Part shown: piece by piece, positions 1 through 8,198 of the stretch | Numbering within the stretch: position 1 is the first letter of the stretch | Layout of the letters: every line of letters starts with the position of its first letter | Made by a program: the position numbers and the translations under genes | Notes under the pieces: generated by a model | Told to the model about the DNA's origin: nothing | The model's input: the letters and a program-made list of their open reading frames with translations, nothing else | The model's database searches: none | Source of the DNA: Saccharospirillum sp. MSK14-1 | GTDB taxonomy: Bacteria; Pseudomonadota; Gammaproteobacteria; Pseudomonadales; Natronospirillaceae | Assembly: GCF_003054965.1 (NCBI RefSeq) | Contig: NZ_MIES01000033.1 | Coordinates: forward strand, 434,001 to 498,000 | Reading direction: 5' to 3' | DNA: 64,000 nucleotides

Positions 1-1406
1 AACTGCAACAGGCCGGAAGCAGTTTCCGACGTTTGGCGCGTGCCCAGCCTGACCATTGGTGGCATGAGTTGCACGCCGATAATCTCTGCCCAGATGTCTA
101 TGAGTCCAGCCTGGCGATTGATCAATGGCGTGAAACATTTCAGCAGCGTATCAGTCAGTGGATGGATCGCCCTGGCGTATTGCCACTGGAACAGCTGCAT
201 ATGACCGGAGCTGAACCAACGTATAAATTAATGTACCAGGGTCGAGAAGATCGTCGATTTAAGGTGATCTACGCGCAAATGCTGGCGGATCGATTGCCCA
301 CTTTTGATGCGCCCGAAAAGCGCTCAGGGGTAGATCGTCTGCGCATCGCACTGGTGGTCAGTCGTGGTCACGAAGGGATATTTGCACGCAGCCTGAGGGG
401 GATGTTGCCGCATTTTGACAGTCGCCAGTTTGAAATCGTCATTGCTGTAAGTCGCCCCGCTCTGGCAAGCACACAAGCCATGTTGCCGTTCAAGCATATC
501 CGCTGGTTACCCTTGGCTGAACGCGTTGATTTGGCGGCCGAGCAGTTGCGGCGTGAACAATTGGATGTGATTTATCACTGGGAAGTGGGCACCGATACGT
601 TCAACTATTTCTTACCCTGGTTTCGCTGCGCGCCCGTGCAATACACCAGTTGGGCCTGGCCAATGACCACTGGCATTCCGGCTATGGATTTTTTCCTGAC
701 CAGTGACTTGGTTGAGCCGGATAACGCTCAGCAGTTATACAGTGAACCCTTGCTGAGTATGCCGAATAACATGTTTACCTGGGCTGAGCCGCCGGTGTTG
801 TCGACTCGTTCCTGGCAGCGCCTGGACTTTGGCTTGAGTGATCACGAGCACTTGTATCTGTGTCACCAGAACCCGCGCAAGGTGCATCCGGACTTTGATA
901 CTTTGGTGGCGCAGATAGTAGAGCGTGATCCGAAAGGACGGTTGTTGTTGATCGGCGGCGCTGAATCGAATGAAGCGATCTTGTTGCAACAGCGATTGCA
1001 GCGCATTTTGGGTCATCTTATCGAGCGAGTGACCATCATACCGCGCATGCCGAATGATCAATATTTGGGTTTATTGCAATGTGTTGATGTTGCCCTTGAT
1101 CCACCCCATTACACCGGCGCGAACACCAGTTTCGATGCTTTCGGTTTAGGCTTGCCGGTGGTGACGCAACGGTCGGTTTTGCTGCGCGGGAACTTTACTT
1201 CCGGTTTGTATCAACAGATGGGTTTCAAAGACTTGATTGCCGAATCGGCTGAGCACTATGTCGATCTGGCCTTGCGCGTGGCACAGGATGGTGACTACCG
1301 GGCGCACTGCTGGCAGCAATTAATGGATAACCGAGAGCGCATTTTTTACGACAAAAAGGCGATCAGCGAATTGGAGTCTGCCTGGCGGCGGATGGCTGGA
1401 TTCTAG
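1..1406 (+). CDS. OGT/SPINDLY-like glycosyltransferase, C-terminal part (5' end outside window)
   Basis: The reading frame is open from base 3, so the true start lies before the window; a TTG at 33 is in frame but is not a convincing start. The visible part resembles the catalytic region of GT41 enzymes (O-linked GlcNAc transferase/SPINDLY family). It carries a nucleotide-sugar-binding stretch NPRKVHPDFD and the C-terminal motif PHYTGANTSFDAFGLGLPVV near bases 1100-1165, followed by GLYQQMGFKDLIA. GT41 proteins usually have N-terminal TPR repeats, which would lie upstream. In bacteria such enzymes glycosylate proteins or surface polymers, but the acceptor cannot be told here. The gene ends with TAG, followed by an 11-bp perfect inverted repeat. 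Confidence 0.8.
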   Translation, partial: LQQAGSSFRRLARAQPDHWWHELHADNLCPDVYESSLAIDQWRETFQQRISQWMDRPGVLPLEQLHMTGAEPTYKLMYQGREDRRFKVIYAQMLADRLPTFDAPEKRSGVDRLRIALVVSRGHEGIFARSLRGMLPHFDSRQFEIVIAVSRPALASTQAMLPFKHIRWLPLAERVDLAAEQLRREQLDVIYHWEVGTDTFNYFLPWFRCAPVQYTSWAWPMTTGIPAMDFFLTSDLVEPDNAQQLYSEPLLSMPNNMFTWAEPPVLSTRSWQRLDFGLSDHEHLYLCHQNPRKVHPDFDTLVAQIVERDPKGRLLLIGGAESNEAILLQQRLQRILGHLIERVTIIPRMPNDQYLGLLQCVDVALDPPHYTGANTSFDAFGLGLPVVTQRSVLLRGNFTSGLYQQMGFKDLIAESAEHYVDLALRVAQDGDYRAHCWQQLMDNRERIFYDKKAISELESAWRRMAGF

Positions 1407-1418
1407 TATCGTGAACTT

Positions 1419-1450
1419 CATCCATACCCGATGTCTATTGGGTATGGATG
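1419..1450. repeat. inverted repeat after the GT41 gene
   Basis: CATCCATACCC (1419-1429) and GGGTATGGATG (1440-1450) form a perfect 11-bp stem with a 10-nt loop. There is no T-tract on either side, so it is at most a weak or Rho-assisted terminator between the convergent GT41 and dienelactone hydrolase genes. Confidence 0.45.
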
Positions 1451-1556
1451 CAGCGGGCTCTTTCCTCACTATTTAAGTTGCCTGATCTATGAGTGAGTAA
1501 TCGAGCAAAATTTTATGTCTCGGCTTTTAATAACATCAATGAATACGACACCCGCG

Positions 1557-2252
1557 TTATAAATAGTGCGCCAGAAATTCCAAGCTTCGCCCTTGGGCTA
1601 ATGCCGATGCGTTTTGATTATACAAAGAGCGTCCCCAGCAATTAAAACCATGACCCGCATCGGGGTACTCGAAGAATTCTGCCGGCTTGTGATGAGCCAA
1701 TGCCTCTTTTATGGCGGTTATGGCATCGGGTGGAATGCTGCCGTCCTGACCACCGTGGTGAAATTGAATGGGTATGTTGATCTGTTTGGCTTCGTCCAGA
1801 TAGTCGACGGTTTTACCACCGTAATAACACACGGCAGCATCGGGCTTACCCGTAGCTGCCACTCGAAATGCCAATTGCCCGCCCAAGCAAAAACCTAAGA
1901 CGGCTGTTTTTCCGGAAACCTCGTCGCGAGTCTTTAAACAGTCGACTGCATCGGCAATATCGAGCGTGGCCTGATCACGATCAACGGCTTTTGCGAGGCT
2001 AAAGGCTTTTTCATTGCCCGCTTCGTTGTAGTCCAAATCAATACGAGGTTCGATGCGCCAAAACACATCCGGAGCTAAGACGGTATAGCCAGATAAGGCG
2101 AACTGATCGGCAACAGTGCGGATGTGATAATTCACACCCCAGATTTCCTGCAACAAAACGATGCCAGGACCACTGCCTGTGGGAGGTAAGGTTAAATAGC
2201 CTTGATAGGTGTTGCCGTCACGGGTGGGGATGTCGATCCAGGATGCATTCAT
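1557..2252 (-). CDS. dienelactone hydrolase family protein
   Basis: This 231-residue alpha/beta hydrolase belongs to the dienelactone hydrolase family. The nucleophile is Cys122 in GFCLGG, and Asp170 (GGQD) and His201 (DAGHGF) complete a Cys-Asp-His triad. The start chosen is the ATG at 2252, which has GGAGG five bases upstream; a TTG four codons earlier has no such site. The gene lies 45 bp after glgA on the same strand and may be transcribed with the glycogen genes, although no link to glycogen metabolism is known. Family members cleave cyclic esters such as dienelactone; the substrate here is unknown. Confidence 0.85.
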   Translation of the reverse strand: MNASWIDIPTRDGNTYQGYLTLPPTGSGPGIVLLQEIWGVNYHIRTVADQFALSGYTVLAPDVFWRIEPRIDLDYNEAGNEKAFSLAKAVDRDQATLDIADAVDCLKTRDEVSGKTAVLGFCLGGQLAFRVAATGKPDAAVCYYGGKTVDYLDEAKQINIPIQFHHGGQDGSIPPDAITAIKEALAHHKPAEFFEYPDAGHGFNCWGRSLYNQNASALAQGRSLEFLAHYL

Positions 2253-2297
2253 ACTGACCTCCAATTTGAAGTGAGCAGAGTCAGTGTAGCGCTGGCT

Positions 2298-3794
2298 TCA
2301 GTGAGGTCTAGCGCCCGGGTTGGAACGTGGCGTTGCCAGCAGGCGTCGGTAGAACTCAATGTAGTGCAGTGCCGATTCACGCCACTCAAAGCGTTGTTCC
2401 ATGGCGTTGCGTTGCATACGCTGCCAAATGTCAGGCTGTTTAAAATAGACACCGATCAGGTTTTCAATCGCGTTTTGCAAGGTGGTCGCATTCGGTTCCA
2501 AAAAACTGAAGCCTGTGGCTTCATCAACGTTACTGGCGGTTGTGTTCAAGGCGGTAACGGTGTTTTTTAGTCCCCCCACGTCGCGGACGAGTGGCAAGGT
2601 TCCGTAGCGCTGACTGTAGATCTGATTCAGTCCGCACGGCTCGAACAGAGAAGGCATTAAGAACGCATCTCCGCCGGCTTCCAGGCGATGTGATAACGCC
2701 ATGTCATAGCCTTCAGTAAATCGGACTTTTAACGGATAACGTTGCTCCAGACTATGCAGCCGTGCAGCCAGTTCGGCATCGCCAGAACCGAGTAAAACGA
2801 CCTGGAAATCGGCGGTTTTTAATAATTCTTCCAGCGCTGGAATCAGTAGATGAAAGCCTTTTTGGTCGGTCAGACGGCTGATCGAAACCAGCAACGGCAC
2901 GGCGCGTTCTGCCAGACCGAATTCCTGTTGCAGCGCCGCCTTGCAGTGCGCTTTGCCAGGTTCATCAATGGTTTGGAAATGGGCCGTAATATGCGCATCA
3001 ATTTCAGGAGACCACTGGCCATAGTCGCATCCGTTGAGGATGCCAATAAGGTCGTCCTGGCGTGCACGGAAGAAACGCCCCAGGCCATGGCCGCCAAGAT
3101 CTGTCATTAACTCTTCAGCATAGCCGGGGCTGACGGCGTTAAGACCGTCGGCAAAATAAATACCGCCTTTGAGCAAATTGATGCGGCCGTAGTCTTCGAA
3201 AATGTTTTCGTGAAAATAGCGCTCGTTGATGCCCAGAGGGTGTAACCATTGAGCATCGGCGTGGCCTTGGTACGCACCGTTGTGTAACGTCAGCAAGCTG
3301 CGGGTATTGGCGAAGAAGGGTTCATCTTTAAAGTGTTCGGCCAGGTAATACGCACCCAGAGCACTTTGCCAATCGTTCAGATGAACAATGTCGGGTTGCC
3401 AGTTGTTTTCCTGGCACCATTGCAAGGCGCCTTTGCTGAGAATGGCAAAGCGTCGCGGGTTGTCGTCAAAGGCGTGATAACCATCGTCATAGACCCCGGC
3501 GCGTTCGAAACTGGGGGCGTGTTCGAGTGCAATGATGGGAAGGCCATCGTTGTCACCGGTTCGCGCCTGGATACGATGGCTTTCCGATAAGCTCAGTGGT
3601 AAGGAAATGGTTTGAGCGGGCCAGGTACGCCAGTGCTCACGAATACGCTCATAAGCTGGCATGGAGACCTTAACATCGTGACCCATTGCTTGCAGGCAGG
3701 CGGGCAGGGCGCGAGCAACGTCGGCTAAGCCTCCGGTTTTAACCAGTCCTTCGACTTCAGAGGCAATCACCAGAATTTTCAGTGGGTCAGTCAT
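2298..3794 (-). CDS. glgA: glycogen synthase (ADP-glucose), GlgA
   Basis: A 498-residue GT5 glycogen synthase that transfers glucose from ADP-glucose to the growing alpha-1,4-glucan. The KTGGL ADP-glucose-binding motif is at residues 19-23 and the C-terminal retaining-GT motif MPSLFEPCGLNQ is intact. The start is the ATG at 3794, inside the end of glgC (ATGACTGA, 8-bp overlap), which indicates translational coupling. An upstream in-frame extension exists but runs into glgC and is not credible. GlgC and GlgA together make glycogen; no branching enzyme (glgB) is seen in the window. Confidence 0.95.
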   Translation of the reverse strand: MTDPLKILVIASEVEGLVKTGGLADVARALPACLQAMGHDVKVSMPAYERIREHWRTWPAQTISLPLSLSESHRIQARTGDNDGLPIIALEHAPSFERAGVYDDGYHAFDDNPRRFAILSKGALQWCQENNWQPDIVHLNDWQSALGAYYLAEHFKDEPFFANTRSLLTLHNGAYQGHADAQWLHPLGINERYFHENIFEDYGRINLLKGGIYFADGLNAVSPGYAEELMTDLGGHGLGRFFRARQDDLIGILNGCDYGQWSPEIDAHITAHFQTIDEPGKAHCKAALQQEFGLAERAVPLLVSISRLTDQKGFHLLIPALEELLKTADFQVVLLGSGDAELAARLHSLEQRYPLKVRFTEGYDMALSHRLEAGGDAFLMPSLFEPCGLNQIYSQRYGTLPLVRDVGGLKNTVTALNTTASNVDEATGFSFLEPNATTLQNAIENLIGVYFKQPDIWQRMQRNAMEQRFEWRESALHYIEFYRRLLATPRSNPGARPH

Positions 3795-5025
3795 CGAAGC
3801 CAACACGGGCGCCTTTGGGGATAACAACAACGCCACCGGGGGAAACGTGAAAACGTTGGCGATCGTGTTCGGGGTTTTCGCCAATCACGGTGCCCGGTGC
3901 GACGGTCACGTTTTTATCGAGAATGGCACGGCGAATGCGGCAACCACGGCCGATGTCATTACCGCCCATTAGGACGCTGTCTTCAACCGTGGTGTAACTG
4001 TGAATATGGCTGTTATGACCCAGTATCGATTGATGCACGCTGCCACCGGAAATGATGCAACCACCGGAAATCATGGAGCTGATCGCTTGACCGGTGCGGT
4101 TGGCTTCATCGTGCACAAATTTAGCCGGTGGCACGGCCGGGTGATGCGAGCGTAACGGCCAGTGTCGGTTGTACAGATCAATCGGCGGTGTGACCGCCAG
4201 CAGATCCATGTTGGCTTCAAATAACGAATCGATGGTGCCGACATCGCGCCAGTAACCGCTGGTGTGTTCGGTTTCGCCACGAATGCTGTTGGTGGAAAAG
4301 TCGTAGACGTACACCACCCCGGCTTCAAACAACTGAGGAATGATGTTGTGGCCAAAGTCGTGAATAGAGTCGGTACGCTCTGCGTCTTCGCGCAGGCAAC
4401 CCACCAGCGTATCGGCTTCGAACACATAATTGCCCATGCTGGCCAATACCCAGCCAGGTCGGCCGGGAATGGTTTTTGGGTTGGACTTGGGCTTTTCCTG
4501 GAAACCGATCATCTTATGATGTTCGTCGATTTCGATGATGCCGAATTGATCGGCTTGTTCGACGGGGACGGGAATGGCGGCAACCGTGAGTAACGCATCG
4601 TCGTGACTGCGATGAAATTCGATCATCTGGCGCACATCCATTTTGTAGATGTGATCGCCCCCAAAGACACAGACGATTTCCGGGTCCAGCCCTTCGACCA
4701 AATCGATGTTCTGATAGATGGCATCGGCGGTGCCCTGATACCAATGTTTGCCCATTTGCATTTGGGCAGGAATGGGGTCGATAAACCGATTGGTCAGACC
4801 GGTCACTCGCCAGCGCCGACTCATGTGTTTCATCAGAGAATGGGATTTGAACTGCGTCAGCACGAAGATCTGCAGCAGGTCGGAATTGACGAAGTTGTTG
4901 AGCACAAAGTCGATGATGCGGTAGTTGCCGCCAAAGGGAACCGCTGGCTTGGCGCGTACCGAGGTGAGAGGTGCCAAGCGTGTGCCTTCACCGCCGGCCA
5001 GGATCATGGACAGTATGCCGGACAT
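3787..5025 (-). CDS. glgC: glucose-1-phosphate adenylyltransferase, GlgC
   Basis: A 412-residue ADP-glucose pyrophosphorylase that makes ADP-glucose from ATP and glucose-1-phosphate, the committed step of bacterial glycogen synthesis. The nucleotidyltransferase motif GGEGTRL is at residues 11-17, followed by KPAVPFGG and GTADAIYQN. The C-terminal third has the left-handed beta-helix pattern typical of the family. The start ATG at 5025 has the purine-rich site GGGAAAGG upstream. It is the first gene of glgC-glgA and overlaps glgA by 8 bp. Members of the family are allosterically regulated by glycolytic intermediates. Confidence 0.95.
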   Translation of the reverse strand: MSGILSMILAGGEGTRLAPLTSVRAKPAVPFGGNYRIIDFVLNNFVNSDLLQIFVLTQFKSHSLMKHMSRRWRVTGLTNRFIDPIPAQMQMGKHWYQGTADAIYQNIDLVEGLDPEIVCVFGGDHIYKMDVRQMIEFHRSHDDALLTVAAIPVPVEQADQFGIIEIDEHHKMIGFQEKPKSNPKTIPGRPGWVLASMGNYVFEADTLVGCLREDAERTDSIHDFGHNIIPQLFEAGVVYVYDFSTNSIRGETEHTSGYWRDVGTIDSLFEANMDLLAVTPPIDLYNRHWPLRSHHPAVPPAKFVHDEANRTGQAISSMISGGCIISGGSVHQSILGHNSHIHSYTTVEDSVLMGGNDIGRGCRIRRAILDKNVTVAPGTVIGENPEHDRQRFHVSPGGVVVIPKGARVGFDD

Positions 5026-5071
5026 AACCTTTCCCTTCTGGTTCGGACTTCAGACGCGGGGTCGACGCGAA

Positions 5072-5254
5072 TCAGACTGCGCCGCTGGGCAGGTGGCCAG
5101 AAGCCGGCTGCAGGTGGTCGAGAATCGATGGTTTTGTCAGTTCACTGAAAAAAACCGGCGAATTCCACGGATCCTGCCGCTGTTGTTCAAAATAGACCAG
5201 CGCCGCCACAAAGGCCACGACCGCCAGCAGGAAGATGATCAGACGCTTGTTCAT
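5072..5254 (-). CDS. small single-pass membrane protein (hypothetical)
   Basis: A 60-residue frame beginning MNKRLIIFLLAVVAFVAALV: a short positively charged N-terminus, one strong transmembrane segment (about residues 4-21), then a polar tail. It sits 46 bp upstream of glgC on the same strand, so it could be the first gene of that transcript. No clear ribosome-binding site is visible and I do not recognise the family. The charge and hydrophobicity pattern is the main support. Confidence 0.45.
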   Translation of the reverse strand: MNKRLIIFLLAVVAFVAALVYFEQQRQDPWNSPVFFSELTKPSILDHLQPASGHLPSGAV

Positions 5255-5386
5255 GGTGGTATAAGGTTGCGCTGTTCAGGAGATGGATCGCATTGTGTAC
5301 CGGTTGATTCCGAAATGGCAAGGGAACTGCCTGCGAGTTCTGGTAAACTGCCGCTGGTTTTATCGTTTAGTCAGTTGAGGTCCGTT

Positions 5387-5851
5387 ATGAAAACCCGCCT
5401 GGGTCTGATTCTGAGTGTCTTGTTTTTTGCTGTTTCCGCCCCGGTTCTGGCCGAGGATGTCGTACTTACTGTCCAGCCAGAAGCGCAGTTGCAGTTGTTG
5501 CCACTGGCCGATCTAACACTGACTGAAACCACGACAGTGACGGTTCATCCACAGGATGCGGGTAGCCCTGAAGGGTCTATGAGCGAACCCTTACCGGAAT
5601 ACTGCCTGTTATCGGTTCAAATCAGTCTCGATCAGGCGGATGCGGTACTAACGCCGGGCAAGATGATCTGCATTACCGATGATCATCGCATTCTCGAAGC
5701 CCAACCTGAGGGTGAGATTGTCAATCTGGGGGAGTGTCAGGGCGAGAGCGGTACCTGTGGTCGCTATCGTTTGACGACGCAAAGGATGGGGCAGTTGCAG
5801 TTGCAGACACCGATGGAGTTCAGGCTGCAGCCACGCAATATGAGTAACTGA
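5387..5851 (+). CDS. secreted hypothetical protein with four cysteines
   Basis: A 154-residue protein with a classical signal peptide (MKTRLGLILS..., predicted cleavage after VLA at residue 22). The mature part is acidic and beta-rich in appearance and holds four Cys, in YCLLS, MICIT and GECQGESGTC, which could form two periplasmic disulfides. The start is the ATG at 5387, with TTGAGG seven bases upstream; longer in-frame starts upstream would bury the signal peptide. It is divergent from the glgC cluster. I do not recognise the family. Confidence 0.7.
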   Translation: MKTRLGLILSVLFFAVSAPVLAEDVVLTVQPEAQLQLLPLADLTLTETTTVTVHPQDAGSPEGSMSEPLPEYCLLSVQISLDQADAVLTPGKMICITDDHRILEAQPEGEIVNLGECQGESGTCGRYRLTTQRMGQLQLQTPMEFRLQPRNMSN

Positions 5852-5904
5852 CGGGCTCTGTGTCAGGTCGGGTCCGTTATGAAACGGGCGGACTCGGTCT
5901 GGCG

Positions 5905-6690
5905 TTAATCGTAGACGTTCTTTTTCTTCCAGCTGTCCTGATCTTCCACCATCGATTCCATGTCTTCCGCCAGTTTTTCGGCCTGAGTGGACGACATCTG
6001 TTTGCGGTGCTCCTGCCATTCCTGTTTGGCGCTGTTCAACTGAGTGCGCATGGCCATTTCTTCTTGTTTAAACGCGCTGGCGTGGCGAGAGGCGGTGATC
6101 GTATCCATGCCTTTCTGATAAGCCCGGCACGCTTCCTGATAGCTTTTATTTTTCAGGCACTGATCGCCGCGAGAATTGAAGAAGCGGACGGCGGTTTCAA
6201 CCAGCTTGATTTCCACCTGTGCCAGCATTTTCTCCGCCGCTGCTTTGTCCATGTGGCCGGTTTCATAGTTGCGTTTGATAAACAGAAACAACGCCTTGAG
6301 TGTGTGTCGATGCAGATTGATTTCTTCAGGTGACAGACTCGGCATGGTTGCTTTCGGCGGGTTCAGTTTGGCCTGGGCGCGTTCGGTCGTCAGTTGTTCA
6401 TAATCGCTGATTAGGTATTTTTCCTGATCGGGTTTTAGTTTCACCTGGGCGCGCAGGTTTTGAAGCAATGCCTGATAAATAAAGTCGCGTAATTCCGCTG
6501 ACAGATAACCTTCAGGCAGGCTGCGCAAAACATTGTTGAGTTTACGAAACTGGGTGTTGAGGTTTTGCAGTTGCTCGCGTACCGCAGCCTGGTGGCGATG
6601 GCGGCCCTGGGTAATCATCATGGCCACCAGCATCACAACGACCATAATGACCGCCGCTATGGAGAGCAAAACCTTGATATCAATGCCCAT
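5905..6690 (-). CDS. membrane-anchored coiled-coil-like hypothetical protein
   Basis: A 261-residue protein with one N-terminal transmembrane helix (about residues 7-28, rich in V, M, A) and a long, charged, mostly helical soluble domain with many Glu, Gln, Lys and Arg. The soluble part has repeat-like helical stretches such as CLKNKSYQEACRAYQKGM that resemble TPR helices. No enzymatic motif is visible. Upstream of the start, two inverted repeats (GAAAGGA/TCCTTTC at 6709-6731 and GTACAC/GTGTAC at 6732-6750) lie in the interval shared with the divergent tRNA-Glu and may be operators or transcript structure. Confidence 0.7.
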   Translation of the reverse strand: MGIDIKVLLSIAAVIMVVVMLVAMMITQGRHRHQAAVREQLQNLNTQFRKLNNVLRSLPEGYLSAELRDFIYQALLQNLRAQVKLKPDQEKYLISDYEQLTTERAQAKLNPPKATMPSLSPEEINLHRHTLKALFLFIKRNYETGHMDKAAAEKMLAQVEIKLVETAVRFFNSRGDQCLKNKSYQEACRAYQKGMDTITASRHASAFKQEEMAMRTQLNSAKQEWQEHRKQMSSTQAEKLAEDMESMVEDQDSWKKKNVYD

Positions 6691-6790
6691 GAACCATTCC
6701 GTTTAAGTGAAAGGAACGATTTGCTCCTTTCGTACACCATTTCAGTGTACTGCAAAAAACCAGTTGTCGCCGAGCCCCCAAAGAGTGGGC

Positions 6791-6819
6791 TTGACAGTTA
6801 AAAAGGGCGTCCTTAAAGT
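6791..6819 (+). promoter_or_regulatory. sigma-70 promoter of tRNA-Glu
   Basis: TTGACA at 6791-6796, a 17-bp spacer and TAAAGT at 6814-6819, followed by a GC-rich discriminator (GCGCCGC). This is typical of stringently controlled stable RNA promoters. The tRNA begins about 12 nt after the expected start site. Confidence 0.8.
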
Positions 6820-6837
6820 GCGCCGCTCTCTAGCAAC

Positions 6838-6913
6838 GTCCCGTTCGTCTAGTGGCCTAGGACACCGCCCTTTCACGGCGGTAACAGGGGTTCGAGTCCC
6901 CTACGGGACGCCA
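6838..6913 (+). tRNA. tRNA-Glu (anticodon TTC)
   Basis: A 76-nt cloverleaf with acceptor stem GTCCCGT/ACGGGAC, anticodon stem-loop CCGCC-CTTTCAC-GGCGG (anticodon TTC), T-loop GGTTCGAGTCC, discriminator G and encoded CCA. It appears to be a single-gene transcript from the promoter just upstream. Confidence 0.97.
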
Positions 6914-7274
6914 CTTTATCGTCTTATTTATGGTGCGAAGACGGTTATCTAATATAGCTCATCGGCGGCGAGTGCGTTTTCTTAAATGGATTCTCGCCAC
7001 CCATCGATGCCTCACTAAGCGTAATAAATCGGCCACCATGATCAAAACGACCAGGGTGACGGCGGCTATCAGCACAAATTCCATAGGGCTCACCGCTAAA
7101 AGGTCACGACTATGGCCATGGCCGGCTGCTTTTGCAATATGGTTATAAAGACGGTGGAATTTTAGGGCTGCGTTAGCAGGGTATTCCTTACTCACTGTTT
7201 GCTGTGAGATCGACAGTTTTCAGGCAGGATGCGACAATTCAAGCCCCGCTGCCGGTTGTAATTAAGGAATGTGA
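6914..7274. other. 361-bp interval between tRNA-Glu and the PfkB gene
   Basis: The only supportable item is a possible small membrane protein on the minus strand (6959-7084, listed separately). No clear terminator follows the tRNA, and I see no strong promoter for the PfkB gene, although an A/T-rich stretch with AAGGA stands just before its ATG. Confidence 0.5.
6959..7084 (-). CDS. possible 41-residue membrane microprotein
   Basis: From the ATG at 7084 the frame reads MEFVLIAAVTLVVLIMVADL followed by a strongly basic tail ending in RKRTRRR. This gives one transmembrane helix and a cytoplasmic positive anchor. GGTGAG stands four bases before the ATG. A longer version starting at a GTG at 7195 has no ribosome-binding site. 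Family unknown; could be spurious. Confidence 0.35.
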   Translation of the reverse strand: MEFVLIAAVTLVVLIMVADLLRLVRHRWVARIHLRKRTRRR

Positions 7275-8198
7275 ATGAAGCCGTTATACGCCTTTGGTGA
7301 ACTGCTCGTCGATGCGTTGCATCAGCAGGGCATTGAGGAAGATGGGCTGGCCATTCCCGGCGCCTTATTTTACCCCGGAGGTGCTCCGGCTAATGTGGCT
7401 GTGGCAGCGGCGCGTTTGGGTGTAAAAAGCCACTTTATTGGTCAAGTTGGGCGGGATCAGTTCGGCCCCTATCTGAAACAGGCGCTGGCGCATTATGGTG
7501 TCGACACGCGTTATCTGCGTTCAACCGATGCACCGACACCATTGGCGCTGGTATCCTTGGATGATCAGGGTCGGCCGGAGTTTCGGTTTTATCGCAGTGG
7601 CAGCGCAGATTTAGTATTGCCTGCCCATAAACTGCCCAGTCCGACTGAATTTGCACCCGGGGTGGTACATGTCGCATCGAACACCCTGACCGAAGTGGAT
7701 ATCCGCCGGGTGCATCTGGGATTTGTCGACCGTTGCCTGGACGCCGGTAACCTGATCAGTTTTGACGTTAATTTGCGCTTGGGTTTGTGGCCAGGTGGCA
7801 ACAATTATCGTGAACCCATCAAAGCGATGTTGACCCGCGCTGACGTGATTAAAGTGAATCATCACGAACTGTCGCTGTTGTGGGAGAGCGAAGCCGAACA
7901 GCAATTGCTGGATTTGGCCTTTGCTCACCGCGCTCAGGCGGTGTTTATTACCGATGGTGCCCAGCCAGCTGAGGTGGTGACCCGTCACGGCCGGTACTCA
8001 GAACAACCGCCAGTGGTTGATGTCGTTGACGTAACGGCAGCCGGCGGGGCTTTTTGTGGTGTTATTGTGGCATCGCTGTGTGATGACCAAGAGCCTGACT
8101 GGGCTGCCATCCTGGCTCGCGCCGTACGCGCCGGCTCCATCGCGGTAGGCAAACAGGGGGCTTTCCCTTCGCTGCCCACGACCGCTGATCTGGTGTAA
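7275..8198 (+). CDS. PfkB-family carbohydrate kinase (fructokinase-like) with altered catalytic motif
   Basis: A 307-residue ribokinase/PfkB-fold protein closest in pattern to fructokinases. It has the N-terminal GGAPANVAVAAARLG signature (residues 35-49), the DVNLR motif (164-168) and the substrate-side FGELLVD. The C-terminal signature is normally D-T-x-G-A-G-D, with the final Asp as catalytic base; here it reads DVTAAGG (252-258), so the catalytic Asp is Gly258 (codon GGG at 8046-8048). The frame is otherwise intact. The protein may be inactive, regulatory or mechanistically altered. ATG start with AAGGA upstream; the stop overlaps the next gene by 1 bp, suggesting co-expression with the hydrolase. 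Confidence 0.85.
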   Translation: MKPLYAFGELLVDALHQQGIEEDGLAIPGALFYPGGAPANVAVAAARLGVKSHFIGQVGRDQFGPYLKQALAHYGVDTRYLRSTDAPTPLALVSLDDQGRPEFRFYRSGSADLVLPAHKLPSPTEFAPGVVHVASNTLTEVDIRRVHLGFVDRCLDAGNLISFDVNLRLGLWPGGNNYREPIKAMLTRADVIKVNHHELSLLWESEAEQQLLDLAFAHRAQAVFITDGAQPAEVVTRHGRYSEQPPVVDVVDVTAAGGAFCGVIVASLCDDQEPDWAAILARAVRAGSIAVGKQGAFPSLPTTADLV

